Origin: Sipunculus nudus
Taxonomy: Eukaryota > Annelida > Sipuncula > Golfingiida > Sipunculidae
NCBI GenBank assembly: GCA_026874595.1
Contig: CM049307.1
Location: 58,350,870 to 58,414,869, forward strand
Direction of reading: 5' to 3'
DNA length: 64,000 nucleotides
Shown here: piece by piece, positions 23,579 through 34,944 of the stretch
Position numbering within the stretch: position 1 is the stretch's first letter
Layout of the letters: every line of letters starts with the position of its first letter
Notes under the pieces: model-generated
Told to the model about the DNA's origin: nothing
The model's database searches: none
The model's input: only the letters and a program-made list of their open reading frames with translations
Program-made: the position numbers and the translations under genes

Positions 23579-24489
23579 CTTTGATCGGTCATGCGCGATT
23601 AAACTAATATATAGTAAGTGCACCTCGAACCCGTTAAGTTTTAAGTTCCTTCAAAAATTAATCATAATGATGTAAGAATCAGCCAAGGTATCAGTAGGAG
23701 AAAGTATACAAAAACAACAGAAATTTATACTACATAAAAGAATAATAAATTTGTCAGATGGAACCAGAAAATCCACGCATTCGTTAACTTCAGAGTTTTA
23801 AATATATCACTCAACAAGCTAAAAAAAATTTATTAAGTATTTCAACTAGCAAATATGTTACCAAATACCAGCACCAAATGGCATGTGGCTAGTATATTGC
23901 ATGCTACAAGATGGTGCTCAGTCAAACAAACAATAACCATTAGTCCCAATATGGAGGCGGGTCACTTCCGCATTACAATTTTCAAATACATTAAACTAAT
24001 TTTATGAACATCTGATACATATGTTATCTTTATAATTACTTGTCAGAGAAGGGAACATAATTATAAACATTTGTAACTTTCATCCCAGAAATGTTACTCA
24101 TGCCTTTGATATCATTTAACGTAGACTCTGCCAAGAGATGTTTCCAGATCACCTATCCAGTTTAATTAAAACGTAATCCCATTTAACATTGAAACTAAAT
24201 TAGTGTATTGTCCCACATGACGCGTGTACAACCTTTGATGTAACAGTACTTTCAAATCCACTTGCTTTAAGCTAGCTGTGATAAAAATCAACTTAAGAAT
24301 AATAAATTAAATCTCCTTTTTCTGTCTAAAGTTATCGCACACAAGGCACACACGAGTAAAACATAAAGTCCGCTAAATATTTCTTGCAGATACACATTGA
24401 ATTGAATTTTCAACTGAAAAATCGAAATGAATTATCAACTAAATGATTGATATATACATGAGCTCTGTTATTTTTCATATTAATAACGT

Positions 24490-24830
24490 TTATCTGCGTG
24501 ACATGCGACATATTATAGACCTGATGAGGATAAGACTTATCGGATATATTAGTGAAGAAGGTCCTAAGATAAAAATTAAATTTCACGGTTTTGCCTTAGT
24601 TATTCACAAAGCGAATACAATCACTATATCGTAACAAACTGGCTTAAACTATTTCGTCATACTTTAAACGCCCTTTTGAGTTATACCAGTCATTCAAAAA
24701 TAATAAGTTTGATTTATGCATCCAAATTTGCTAATCATAAATCAATTTTATATTTAATTACCCCTTCTCGCCCTCGTAATTTGCAATTAACAAAGAACTA
24801 TACCGGTGTACCCATAATTTCGACATGCGA
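24490..24830 (+). repeat. Diverged dispersed segment shared with 45860-46190
   Basis: Phrases such as TTTCACGGTTTTGCCTTAGT, ATTCACAAAGCGAATACAAT and CCCTTTTGAGTTATACCAGT are matched with many substitutions at 45940-46080. A 63-codon ORF (24443-24634) overlaps but is not recognisable; it is also present in copy B (30954-31145). Confidence 0.5.
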
Positions 24831-24879
24831 CCTATGACTTCCGGGTTTTGGTGTGTTCGTAACATAGCAACCTCTATGA

Positions 24880-25424
24880 TAGACTGGTGCCCTGCTCTAT
24901 TATGGCCCTCAGCCAAGCATATAGACAGGCGTAAAACGCCATCTTAAGTACTCCCAGATGCAACTCCTGACATAGCTATAGACTGGTTCCAACTTGAGTA
25001 TGCACGCTCATACCGGTTATCATGGACGTTCACGCGATCCTGGTTGATTATCCGTGAAGATTTCTTATAAAATAACTTTCTTTAGTTATTTTTAGTTTTC
25101 AAACATTGAAGAATGAGTTGTTGCACAAAAATTGAATATTGGATGCATAGATAATACGATATACTGGATCTTTGATTTTCCACTGTACGTAGCAGTGATT
25201 TATTATTAATATCAGATCATCATTATCCAATCATTAATGTCACATGTAATATACATCCAACCTTTGGTAACCTCTTTGAGCAAACGAAATGCTTATTTTT
25301 TATCATATATAATATATACTGGAGTTGGTACCAGTCTGTCAACAGTACAAAAGATGGCGTTGTACGCCCGTCTCTATGATTGGCCTAGAGCAGCGGTGCC
25401 ATTATAGAGCGGGGTACCAGTCTA
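24880..25424. mobile_element. MULE-like MITE with long terminal inverted repeats and 9-bp TSD, copy A
   Basis: 545 bp bounded by TAGACTGGTGCCC and its near inverse GGTACCAGTCTA. The inverted repeats extend about 80 bp on each side (CTCTATTATGGC against GCCATTATAGAG, AACGCCATCTT against AAGATGGCGTT). The element is flanked by perfect direct repeats CCTCTATGA at 24871-24879 and 25425-25433. Long inverted repeats with a 9-bp duplication are the Mutator-like signature. There is no transposase ORF inside. Confidence 0.75.
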
Positions 25425-25734
25425 CCTCTATGAGCGGATCGAGAAACCGGGAAAAATAAACCTATCCGGGTATAATAAGCTCGGGGATGCGACAAGAAAG
25501 CACTCCGATGACAGCTTTTAAGCGTCTGTATGACACATTTCAAATATGTTTACTTTATCATATTTCAAATTGTTAACAATTAATTATAAGGTTTTAGAAA
25601 ACAACGTATTATGTTTCCAGTATAAATTAATTTTAAACCAGTTTTAAATATTTCATTTCATAGTCAACTCATAAATGGAACCAAAGTCTTTAATTCTATT
25701 TATTAATATATTCTATTTGCAATATGTAAATGTT

Positions 25735-26090
25735 ATTCTCTAAATATTTTTCTTTGGGGGGGATGATAACATTGACCGCCCCCCCCCCCCCCCCCCCGCC
25801 AAAAAGTGTGGGGGATATATAGCCCTCTCCCATCCCCAATTATTGACGCTACTACTTGTACCTGTTAAAGGTAATAGCTGAATAACGCTTTTTCGTACCA
25901 CGCCCAAACCCTCAAATTACAGAAGGATTCAGTCGCCGACTTAGGTATCTTGAGACCCAGATATTTCCCGGTGGGCCGATGATATAAACAAATCTGGATG
26001 GCTGAGGGCCGAGGATACATACAAATTTCATACAAAAGTTCAAGTGGTATCAATACAAATATTATTAGCAGTGTGACCACAGGAACTAAT
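25735..26090. repeat. C-tract and diverged repeat shared with 61700-61915
   Basis: A run of about 20 C lies at 25778-25797. The following text, including ACCACGCCCAAACCCTCAAATTAC and ACAGAAGGATTCAGTCGCC-like words, is matched with divergence near 61720-61780. An ORF on the minus strand (26080-25865) has no recognised domain. Confidence 0.4.
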
Positions 26091-26728
26091 TCACTGATAT
26101 TTAAAATCTCAAATTATTAAGTTTACATTATTGATCGATGCTATGTTGGAGACCACGGGCAACATAATAAGGAAATATAAACCCTTTCGTTTCTTTAACA
26201 CAGATATACTGGGACGTGTCAAAGAGGGCAGGCACATTGCAATTTGATATAGCCAAAGTGAACCATATCAGTAAATAAAAACACGTTGTATCAGGTTCCT
26301 ACATTATAATTATAAACACAAAGTCTGATGGATTTATCATAATACACATTTTCATTTCAATATTTTTAAGAATACTCTCATTGAATCAAGATAAATTAAT
26401 TCACTGTATACACAAAGGTCAATGACCATAGTTTCTATACACTATTACCTAGCCCTCTAGAATTGCATTTACAGGCTAAGAATCCTGATATTATGGCTTC
26501 TACAGTTAAGATATCTGTGTTGTCTATTAAAATGATCGTGTTCATTTTGCATTGCAGATCGGTTTGCATTCCTGTATAGAATGTATTCGATTTGGAATGC
26601 ATTGTCCCCGTGTTATCATTATCTTTACAAGCAAACAGGAAGCCCCTCACACCTGTTATTAACACCGTATTTGCGTTCAAAACAGACATTGTTTCCATTT
26701 CCGGAAAATTATTTCTTCAATAGGTTTA

Positions 26729-28187
26729 TTGCTTGCCGGAAATCTTCGATTTCTGCAAGCAGGTTGGTCAGTCGCGGATGTCTGTTTGTCTGTTTGTTTG
26801 TTTGTCTGTCTGTCTGTGTACTCTCTACAGGCCACAATTTTCCAGCAATTGCTTTCAAACTTATACAGCTGGTAGACAAGCAAAAGTCCTGGAGGCCTAT
26901 TGTTTTTGGGCATTATAGGTCAAATGTCAAGGTCAAGGTCATCAAAAGTATACAAAACGGTTTTTTGTTCATATCTGTGTTAATATTGATCGTATCTACT
27001 TCAACAGTAGCTCATTTTAATCGTCATTCCAAGGCCTGTCTTCTGGTGTGTAGCTGACTCAATTTTCGGTAACCATGGTAACGCATTTTTGGGGAAAAGT
27101 GCTGATATTTTTCTAAATTTGTCAGTTTTATAGCTACAGAGGTCTAGTTTTTTGCTTCAGGTAGCATTCACCTAGTACTACAAGATTCTATTAAGAGTCT
27201 CGCAATATCTCGTATGATATCTCGTCAAACGAGATATTTCGAGATTTCAGTAATCTTGCCCTGGAGGCCACAGTTTTGCAGGAATCTTTTTGAAACTGAC
27301 ATATCGTAAGTCCTACACTATTATCTCGAAATCAATTTTTCATTTTTTGAATTCGGCCGCTAGGGGGCGCTGGCTGCAAACCTCTCCAACATATCATGTT
27401 TTGGCAATATCTCCAAAATTATAAGCCTCAATTACAAAAACTATAGTTTATTTTTTTCCTCTAAGTCTTCTTCATGAACTCGTTTAGTCATCTGGTCTCA
27501 ATCTTGTGTCACTTTGTCTGTGTGTCTGTTTCTCAGTTGTCCTCAAATCTGCTTGCTTGCCGGTTCTTGCGTCTCACATATAGCATTCTACAGGCCACAG
27601 TTTTGAAATAATCTTTTTAAAACTATTACATCTTATGTCTTACACTAATATCTCGAAACGGATTTTTCATTTTCCAGAATTGGCCGCTAGGGGGCGGTGC
27701 ACTCAAACTTCCACAACATATCATTTTTTGGCCATATCTCCAAAACTATTAACCTCATTTACATAAACTATAGCTTATTATCTTCCTCTGAGGTTTCTCC
27801 ATCACATGATTAAGTCAACTGGTCTCAATCTTGGGTCAGTTTGTCAGTATGTTTGTCTGTTTTTCAGTTGTTCAATTTCGCCTGCTTCCTGGTTCTTGCT
27901 TCTCACATGTAGCATTCTACTGGCCACAGTTTTCCAGGAATCGTTTTGTAAATTACACTTGTCATATATCGTGATGATATCTCGAAGTCCTATGTTTATT
28001 ATTCAAATAAGTCAGAGGTCAAGGTCAAGGTGATCAAAATATATCAAAATCTTATTTACTTTAGAACTTTGTTAATATTGGTTCTTTCTTCACAAAGTAT
28101 GGATTATTTTCTTTCACTTTGACACTGCTCGTTCATCTGACAAATTTTACATCATTTCCGGCAAGCGCGTGACCTCAGGTCATCTAG
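26729..28187 (+). mobile_element. Helentron-associated-type element H1, copy 1 (inserted in duplication copy A)
   Basis: 1459 bp. The 5' end is TTGCTTGCCGGAAATCTTCG. A (TGTC/TTTG)n tract lies at 26781-26818. Two diverged internal units of about 330-350 bp each contain a GGCCGCTAGGGGGCG motif. The 3' end carries ATTTCCGGCAAGC (28154-28166), the exact inverse of GCTTGCCGGAAAT at 26731-26743, then a hairpin TGACC-TCA-GGTCA and TCTAG at 28187. The unoccupied site in copy B reads TAGGTTTATTTGTTATTTT, so insertion occurred in TTT with no target duplication beyond ambiguous T's. Subterminal inverted repeats, 5' microsatellite, 3' hairpin and T/T insertion match HINE/DINE-1/pearl elements. Confidence 0.8.
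28154..28187 (+). other. 3' terminus of H1: inverted motif, hairpin and CTAG end
   Basis: ATTTCCGGCAAGC, then TGACCTCAGGTCA (palindromic around the central C) and TCTAG. The junction is fixed by the empty site in copy B. Confidence 0.75.
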
Positions 28188-28884
28188 TTTGTTATTTTAA
28201 TCTTTTAATTATTTGTTATCTTAATGCTGTTTTTCCGATAAAGTTTTACAAAAGTTTAACCAAACTTTATTTCTCTTAACCAATGACGTCGTAAATGGCC
28301 TGGGTTTTTTTTTTTGGGGGGGGGCATATCCTCCCCGATTTAAAGCTGTGGGGAACAATTGATATTTTAACTCCCTTTTTGGGGGAATAAAACGCATAGT
28401 GTAAAACATAGAGAATTCGGAATAATTCCGTCACCCTGCTTTTATATATATATATATATATTTGGTCACCTAGAGTTCATGGATAGGTCAATTGATTGAT
28501 TACCGCTCTGCATTTTCTCAGCGAACATGATCGAATGAATGAAAATCTCGTGTATGCACGTGTCTCGGTTACAACTTATCAGTCAGTTCATGCGATTTGC
28601 ACAGTAAAGCTACATGTATATGAGAATTGGAAAATGCTGTTAAGCGCACGCATGCGTCTTCTAATAAGTGTATGCTCAGAAGATGTTTTTTTTTATTTCC
28701 GTAGATTCTCTTTATTCTTAAAATGACACCTGGTATGTTTAGTCTCAAGAAGGTAAACTCTTATTGATGCAAGCCATATGAGGCCGGCCTGTACATCTGG
28801 CTGAGTTTAATGAGGTAGCGCCATCCGACCCTCTTGACATTAGAGAGTCTGCGATCAGCTTACTTACTGTCATGTTAGGCTTAC

Positions 28885-28968
28885 CAGCCTCTTTTTCAGT
28901 TCCGACAGAGTCGGGTTGTCACGCCTGTTAATGAGGGGACGGGGGAGTGGAGTACAATGGCCAGACAT
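28885..28968 (-). CDS. Candidate short first coding exon (copy B), unverified
   Basis: Duplicate of 22372-22455: ATG at 28968, 28 codons, donor CTG|GTAAGC. It differs from copy A only by a synonymous ATC-to-ATT change. It is too short for the synonymous-only pattern to be decisive. Confidence 0.2.
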
Positions 28969-29391
28969 AGCCCGGTCAATAAACTAGGGAAATAAACTTC
29001 GGGACAGCTTCGTGGTGGGCGTAGATTTCGCATTCCTCTCTCCGTCTATATTAAACCTCTTCTGTATGACAAAACCTGTAGCATAAATAAAAATGAACAC
29101 TTTCCAACCTGACTCACCTGAGTCATGTCACAGGTATATGTCCTTGTACATGAAGAGGAATAGATTTATGTATGAACAGTGCACATCAAAATCAAGTTCA
29201 TTTTAGAACTCCACCAGTTTATATTGGAATTCCCACCTCAGTTAGTGCACATTAAATATTCCAAATGAGCAAGTTGAGTTCCGAAGTGTTCTATATTCCT
29301 TTGCTCACAGTGACGTATATTTTCTCCTTGTTGAACCAAGCTACTTGATAGGTATCAGCTTTTTACCAGGGGTCACAACAGTTAATCAGCG

Positions 29392-29574
29392 TTAGTGGAC
29401 CGGGGCCAAAGTAGGGTGGCCTAGCTGGTTGCGGGGCATGCAAGAAGCCTGCGCCTTTGGGCTTTGGCCTATATTTGACAAAAGAAGCAGGCCGTTCGGA
29501 TCTGTAAAATACTCTTGCCGATACAGGGAAGTGAAATCGTAGCTTTCTTTTCTGTATGATTCATCTTCCATCAA
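29392..29574 (-). pseudogene. Copy B of the small MMEDESYRK ORF, frameshifted
   Basis: Same first 56 codons as 23060-22869, then a one-base insertion changes the last residues. Suggests no strong constraint on this frame. Confidence 0.2.
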
Positions 29575-30012
29575 CAGTCATACGTATACCGGTACATTTA
29601 TGGTACACGAGCTTTATGAGATGAAGAAAGTAAAAATATTATAGATATCATATTAAAGATAGTCATCTTAAACTGGATGAAATTTGCTGTTGCTTTATAA
29701 TTCATAAACCATCTTACCAGTTTTCATTAATATACAATTCTTTACAGTTGATACCAGATGATAGCCGTCTTTCTGATACTGCACTAAGATGTATAGGGTC
29801 AGTCCGTACATTTCCTGTCAGGTCTAGGTGAAGCCTGAAATTGCAGGACCCGCAGACCTGTCAATTTTCAAACAAATGTTGAACCCTGCCGTTCTTAAAC
29901 TTTAAAACTGTTGTACGCATTCATTTAAGAATCCGTACAGTTATGGTAGCAGCTGTATAAATATAATGTGTACACGTAAACATACTTTCAGCTGCACAAT
30001 CGAGAATTTACA

Positions 30013-30014
<2 letters not shown>

Positions 30015-30090
<76 letters not shown>
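30015..30090. repeat. (AT)n microsatellite, copy B
   Basis: Pure AT tract; counterpart of 23502-23578. Confidence 0.95.
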
Positions 30091-31390
30091 TTTGATCGGT
30101 CATGCGCGATTAAACTAATATATAGTAAGTGCACCTCGAACCCGTTAAGTTTTAAGTTCCTTCAAAAATTAATCATAATGATGTAAGAATCGGCCAAGGT
30201 ATCAGTAGGAGAAAGTATACAAAAACAACAGAAATTTATACAACATAAAAGAATAATAAATTTGTCAGATGGAACCAGAAAATCCACGCATTCGTTAACT
30301 TCAGAGTTTTAAATATATCACTCAACAAGCTAAAAAAAATTTATTAAGTATTTCAACTAGCAAATATGTTACCAAATACCAGCACCAAATGGCATGTGGC
30401 TAGTATATTGCATGCTACAAGATGGTGCTCAGTCAAACAAACAATAACCATTAGTCCCAATATGGAGGCGGGTAACTTCCGCATTACAATTTTCAAATAC
30501 ATTAAACTAATTTTATGAACATCTGATACATATGTTATCTTTATAATTACTTGTCAGAGAAGGGAACATAATTATAAACATTTGTAACTTTCATCCCAGA
30601 AATGTTACTCATGCCTTTGATATCATTTAACGTAGACTCTGCCAAGAGATGTTTCCAGATCACCTATCCAGTTTAATTAAAACGTAATCCCATTTAACAT
30701 TGAAACTAAATTAGTGTATTGTCCCACATGACGCGTGTACTACCTTTGATGTAACAGTACTTTCAAATCCACTTGCTTTAAGCTAGCTGTGATAAAAATC
30801 AACTTAAGAATAATAAATTAAATCTCCTTTTTCTGTCTAAAGTTATCGCACACAAGGCACACACGAGTAAAACATAAAGTCCGCTAAATATTTCTTGCAG
30901 ATACACATTGAATTGAATTTTCAACTGAAAAATCGAAATGAATTATCAACTAAATGATTGATATATACATGAGCTCTGTTATTTTTCATATTAATAACGT
31001 TTATCTGCGTGTCATGCGACATATTATAGACCTGATGAGGATAAGACTTATCGGATATATAAGTGAAGAAGGTCCTAAGATAAAAATTAAATTTCACGGT
31101 TTTGCCTTAGTTATTCACAAAGCGAATACAATCACTATATCGTAACAAACTGGCTTAAACTATTTCGTCATACTTTAAACGCCCTTTTGAGTTATACCAG
31201 TCATTCAAAAATAATAAGTTTGATTTATGCATCCAAATTTGCTAATCATAAATCAATTTTATATTTAATTACCCCTTCTCGCCCTCGTAATTTGCAATTA
31301 ACAAAGGACTATACCGGTGTACCCATAATTTCGACATGCGACCTATGACTTCCGGGTTTTTGTGTGTTCGTAACATAGCAACCTCTATGA

Positions 31391-31935
31391 TAGACTGGTG
31401 CCCTGCTCTATTATGGCCCTCAGCCAAGCATAGAGACAGGCGTAAAACGCCATCTTAAGTACTCCCAGATGCAACTCCTGACATAGCTATAGACTGGTTC
31501 CAACTTGAGTATGCACGCTCATACCGGTTATCATGGACGTTCACGCGATCCTGGTTGATTATCCGTGAAGATTTCTTATAAAATAACTTTCTTTAGTTAT
31601 TTTTAGTTTTCAAACATTGAAGAATGAGTTGTTGCACAAAAATTGAATATTGGATGCATAGATAATACGATATACTGGATCTTTGATTTTCCACTTTACG
31701 TAGCAGTGATTTATTATTAATATCAGATCATCATTATCCAATCATTAATGTCACATGTAATATACATCCAACCTTTGGTAACCTCTTTGAGCAAACGAAA
31801 TGCTTATTTTTTATCATATATAATATATACTGGAGTTGGTACCAGTCTGTCAACAGTACAAAAGATGGCGTTGTACGCCCGTCTCTATGATTGGCCTAGA
31901 GCAGCGGTGCCATTATAGAGCGGGGTACCAGTCTA
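31391..31935. mobile_element. MULE-like MITE, copy B
   Basis: Same 545-bp element and the same flanking CCTCTATGA repeats (31382-31390 and 31936-31944) as in copy A. It was therefore present before the segmental duplication. Confidence 0.75.
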
Positions 31936-33501
31936 CCTCTATGAGCGGATCGAGAAACCGGGAAAAATAAACCTATCCGGGTATAATAAGCTCGGGGATG
32001 CGACAAGAAAGCACTCCGATGACAGCTTTTAAGCGTCTGTATGACACATTTCAAATATGTTTACTTTATCATATTTCAAATTGTTAACAATTAATTATAA
32101 GGTTTTAGAAAACAACGTATTATGTTTCCAGTATAAATTAATTTTAAACCAGTTTTAGATATTTCATTTCATAGTCAACTCATAAATGGAACCAAAGTCT
32201 TTAATTCTATTTATTAATATATTCTATTTGCAATATGTAAATGTTATTCTCTAAATATTTTTCTTTGGGGGGGATGATAACATTGACCGCCCCCCCCCCC
32301 CCCCCCGCCAAAAAGTGTGGGGGATATATACCCCTCTCCCATCCCCCAATATTGACGCTACTACTTGTACCTGTTAAAGGTAATAGCTGAATAACGCTTT
32401 TTCGTACCACGCCCAAACCCTCAAATTACAGAAGGATTCAGTCGCCGACTTAGGTATCTTGAGACCCAGATATTTCCCGGTGGGCCGATGATATAAACAA
32501 ATCTGGATGGCTGAGGGCCGAGGATACATACAAATTTCATACAAAAGTTCAAGTGGTATCAATACAAATATTATTAGCAGTGTGACCACAGGAACTAATT
32601 CACTGATATTTAAAATCTCAAATTATTAAGTTTACATTATTGATCGATGCTATGTTGGAGACCACGGGCAACATAATAAGGAAATATAAACCCTTTCGTT
32701 TCTTTAACCCAGATAAACTAGGACGTGTCAAAGAGGGCAGGCACATTGCAATTTGATATAGCCAAAGTGAACCATATCAGTAAATAAAAACACATTGTAT
32801 CAGGTTCCTTCATTATAATTATAAACACAAAGTCTGATGGATTTATCATAATACACATTTTCATTTCAATATTTTTAAGAATACTCTCATTGAATCAAGA
32901 TAAATTAATTCACTGTATACACAAAGGTCAATGACCATAGTTTCTATACACTATTACCTAGCCCTCTAGAATTGCATTTACAGGCTAAGAATCCTGATAT
33001 TATGGCTTCTACAGTTAAGATATCTGTGTTGTCTTTTAAAATGATCGTGTTCATTTTGCATTGCAGATCGGTTTGCATTCCTGTATAGAATGTATTCGAT
33101 TTGGAAAGCATTGTCCCCGTGTTATCATTATCTTTACAAGCAAACAGGAAGCCCCTCACACCTGTTATTAACACCGTATTTGCGTTCAAAACAGACATTG
33201 TTTCCATTTCCGGAAAATTATTTCTTCAATAGGTTTATTTGTTATTTTAATCTTTTAATTATTTGTTATCTTAATGCTGTTTTTCCGATAAAGTTTTACA
33301 AAAGTTTAACCAAACTTTATTTCTCTTAACCAATGACGTCGTAAATGGCCTGTTTTTTTTTTGGGGGGGGGGGGGGGGGGTGGGGGGCATATCCTCCCCG
33401 ATTTAAAGCTGTGGGGAACAATTGATACTTTTACTCCCTTTTTGGGGGAATAAAACGCATAGTGTAAAACATAGAGAATTCGGTATAATTCCGTCACCCT
33501 G

Positions 33502-33504
<3 letters not shown>

Positions 33505-33556
<52 letters not shown>
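33505..33556. repeat. (AT)n microsatellite
   Basis: Tract of AT repeats at the point where copy B diverges from copy A, just before the extra segment with a hAT-like end. Confidence 0.9.
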
Positions 33557-33558
<2 letters not shown>

Positions 33559-34476
33559 ATATATTAGGGGTGCGCGATATTACCGATATGTCGGTACATC
33601 GCGATTTGATTCACGTATATCGCGATACAGTTTTCAACTTTCGATATTTTTTTCGTTACTTCTTAAAATTACCTAAACTGATCTTTTAAGTAAAAAAAAT
33701 AATGTTTCTGTTCCAAATTTAGTTATTTTTGCACTAATTTAGACATGCAGGTATGAATGGCAGGTTTAAAGTGAGAGCTGGTACTGTGTCTTTAGACGTT
33801 AAGTAGGAAATGTTCTAGTATCTAGGCCTGGTATACAATAGATCAAAGGTCCGGCCCAGGATATTTTCATGTCTGCTCGATGACTTATTGGTATACGACT
33901 AAAAGAAGTGCCAACGGAGAATTTATCATTAATTAATATTCTCTCTTAACATCTGATGATATCTGCATTTAGATCAAGTGTCAATTAACAGTACTTTTGT
34001 TCAAACTGGCCGCCCTGTGATGTGGTACTCGGTTGTGATTGTACACACCACCTACCTCTCTGTGCTCAAGAAAAGTCCAAAATTCTTTAACTGCACATGT
34101 AAGGCCTAAAGAAAACTTTGAATTTAGGCTTCTCTGATTACTGTCAAGTACGTACCCTTTACATTTGTAAGTAATAATGCCGTTCTTCATTTCTGAAATA
34201 AACTTGCCTGCATAAAGTTTTATTGTATCATTATATTTTGCATGATAAAGATTTATTTATAATGATAATAATATTCCCTTGTATTATAAGGAGGTTGTCC
34301 TGCGGGGAGTAGGCTTTCCCTTATATCAGGGTTCGGATGCTGGCCGTCCATTTGTGAATTTACCACAGCCCAAATGCTCCGCCCTTTTAACCTTATTGTT
34401 ATAATGAGCCCCAAAACGCTCCTACACAGAAGGTCTTCCATGCCAATGGTAGCGAGAGCTGCTTACAACATAATAA

Positions 34477-34523
34477 TGACGTCACAAATTCGATGACGTA
34501 TGACATCATATTGACTGACGTCA
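34477..34523 (+). promoter_or_regulatory. Cluster of CRE-like sites
   Basis: Two perfect TGACGTCA octamers (34477-34484 and 34516-34523) with TGACGTA and TGACATCA between them. CREB/ATF or AP-1 family binding is the known role of this octamer. There is no adjacent gene, so function is speculative. Confidence 0.3.
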
Positions 34524-34715
34524 TCAACTGGTATCGCTGTCCTGCATTGTTGAATATATCGCAGTCATTATGAATTGTTTTACAATATTTTTGATTATTT
34601 GTCTTGGAGGAATAGCGCCTGCAACCTATAGCCTAGAACTTTTTATACTGTCTCCTTCGTATAAAAAATATCCCGGAAAATATCCTGAGTACTGATACAG
34701 AATACACGTGTTCTG

Positions 34716-34735
34716 TTTGACAGAGCTCTGTCAAA
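34716..34735. repeat. Perfect 20-bp palindrome
   Basis: TTTGACAGAGCTCTGTCAAA reads the same on both strands. A second near-palindrome, TCAATCGTCGGACGATTGA, lies at 34751-34769. Confidence 0.7.
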
Positions 34736-34938
34736 TTATGCAAATTTTGTTCAATCGTCGGACGATTGAGGCCTTACAATGTTTACTATCACCTGATTGG
34801 GTGCTCGTTAGTCCAATGCTTATAATTATTCATTGAACGAATATACGTTTATGGTCACCAAGAGTAGATTGATTACCGCTTTGCATTTTCTCAGCGAACA
34901 AGACCATTGATCGAATGAGTGAATGCAAATACTAGCGC

Positions 34939-34944
34939 TAGCTC
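34939..34944 (+). other. Putative target-site duplication, left (TAGCTC)
   Basis: TAGCTC directly abuts the left end of element P (TGTTGCAACC...). The same hexamer abuts its right end at 44354-44359. Confidence 0.5.

Larger units (their letters stand above)
22051..28545 (+). repeat. Tandem segmental duplication, copy A
   Basis: From CTCGTGTATGCACGTGTCTC at 22051 the sequence is almost identical to the block starting at 28546, in the same orientation and same order, through 26728 and again from 28188. Copy A contains the H1 insertion (26729-28187) absent from copy B and lacks a 17-bp segment present in B at 28784-28800. Most other differences are single bases, one-base indels and tract-length changes. 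The duplicated unit includes AT microsatellite, a MULE-like MITE and two small candidate coding segments. Confidence 0.92.
33565..34845 (+). mobile_element. Extra segment in copy B with one hAT-like terminus
   Basis: Absent at the equivalent point of copy A (28440-28480). It starts TAGGGGTGCGCGATATTACC followed by several TATCGCGATA words, which resembles hAT termini. No matching inverted end was found on the right, so either the right end is lost or the segment is composite. Contents include a CRE-like cluster (34477-34523) and a perfect 20-bp palindrome (34716-34735). No domain was seen in its ORFs (69 codons at 34190-33981 minus; 62 codons at 34441-34253 minus). Confidence 0.4.
28546..34930 (+). 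repeat. Tandem segmental duplication, copy B
   Basis: Co-linear with copy A from 28546 to about 33530. It lacks H1: 33231-33250 is the empty site. After an (AT)n tract it contains an extra segment of about 1.3 kb (33560-34845) absent from A. It then resumes homology to the end of copy A (TTGATTACCGCTTTGCATTT at about 34869 against 28493). Confidence 0.9.

Noticed and set aside
26581-27057. 158-codon plus ORF crossing the left end of H1
   Set aside because: It spans a transposon junction absent from copy B and includes the TGTC/TTTG microsatellite (CLFVCLFVCLSVC), so it is a chance fusion.
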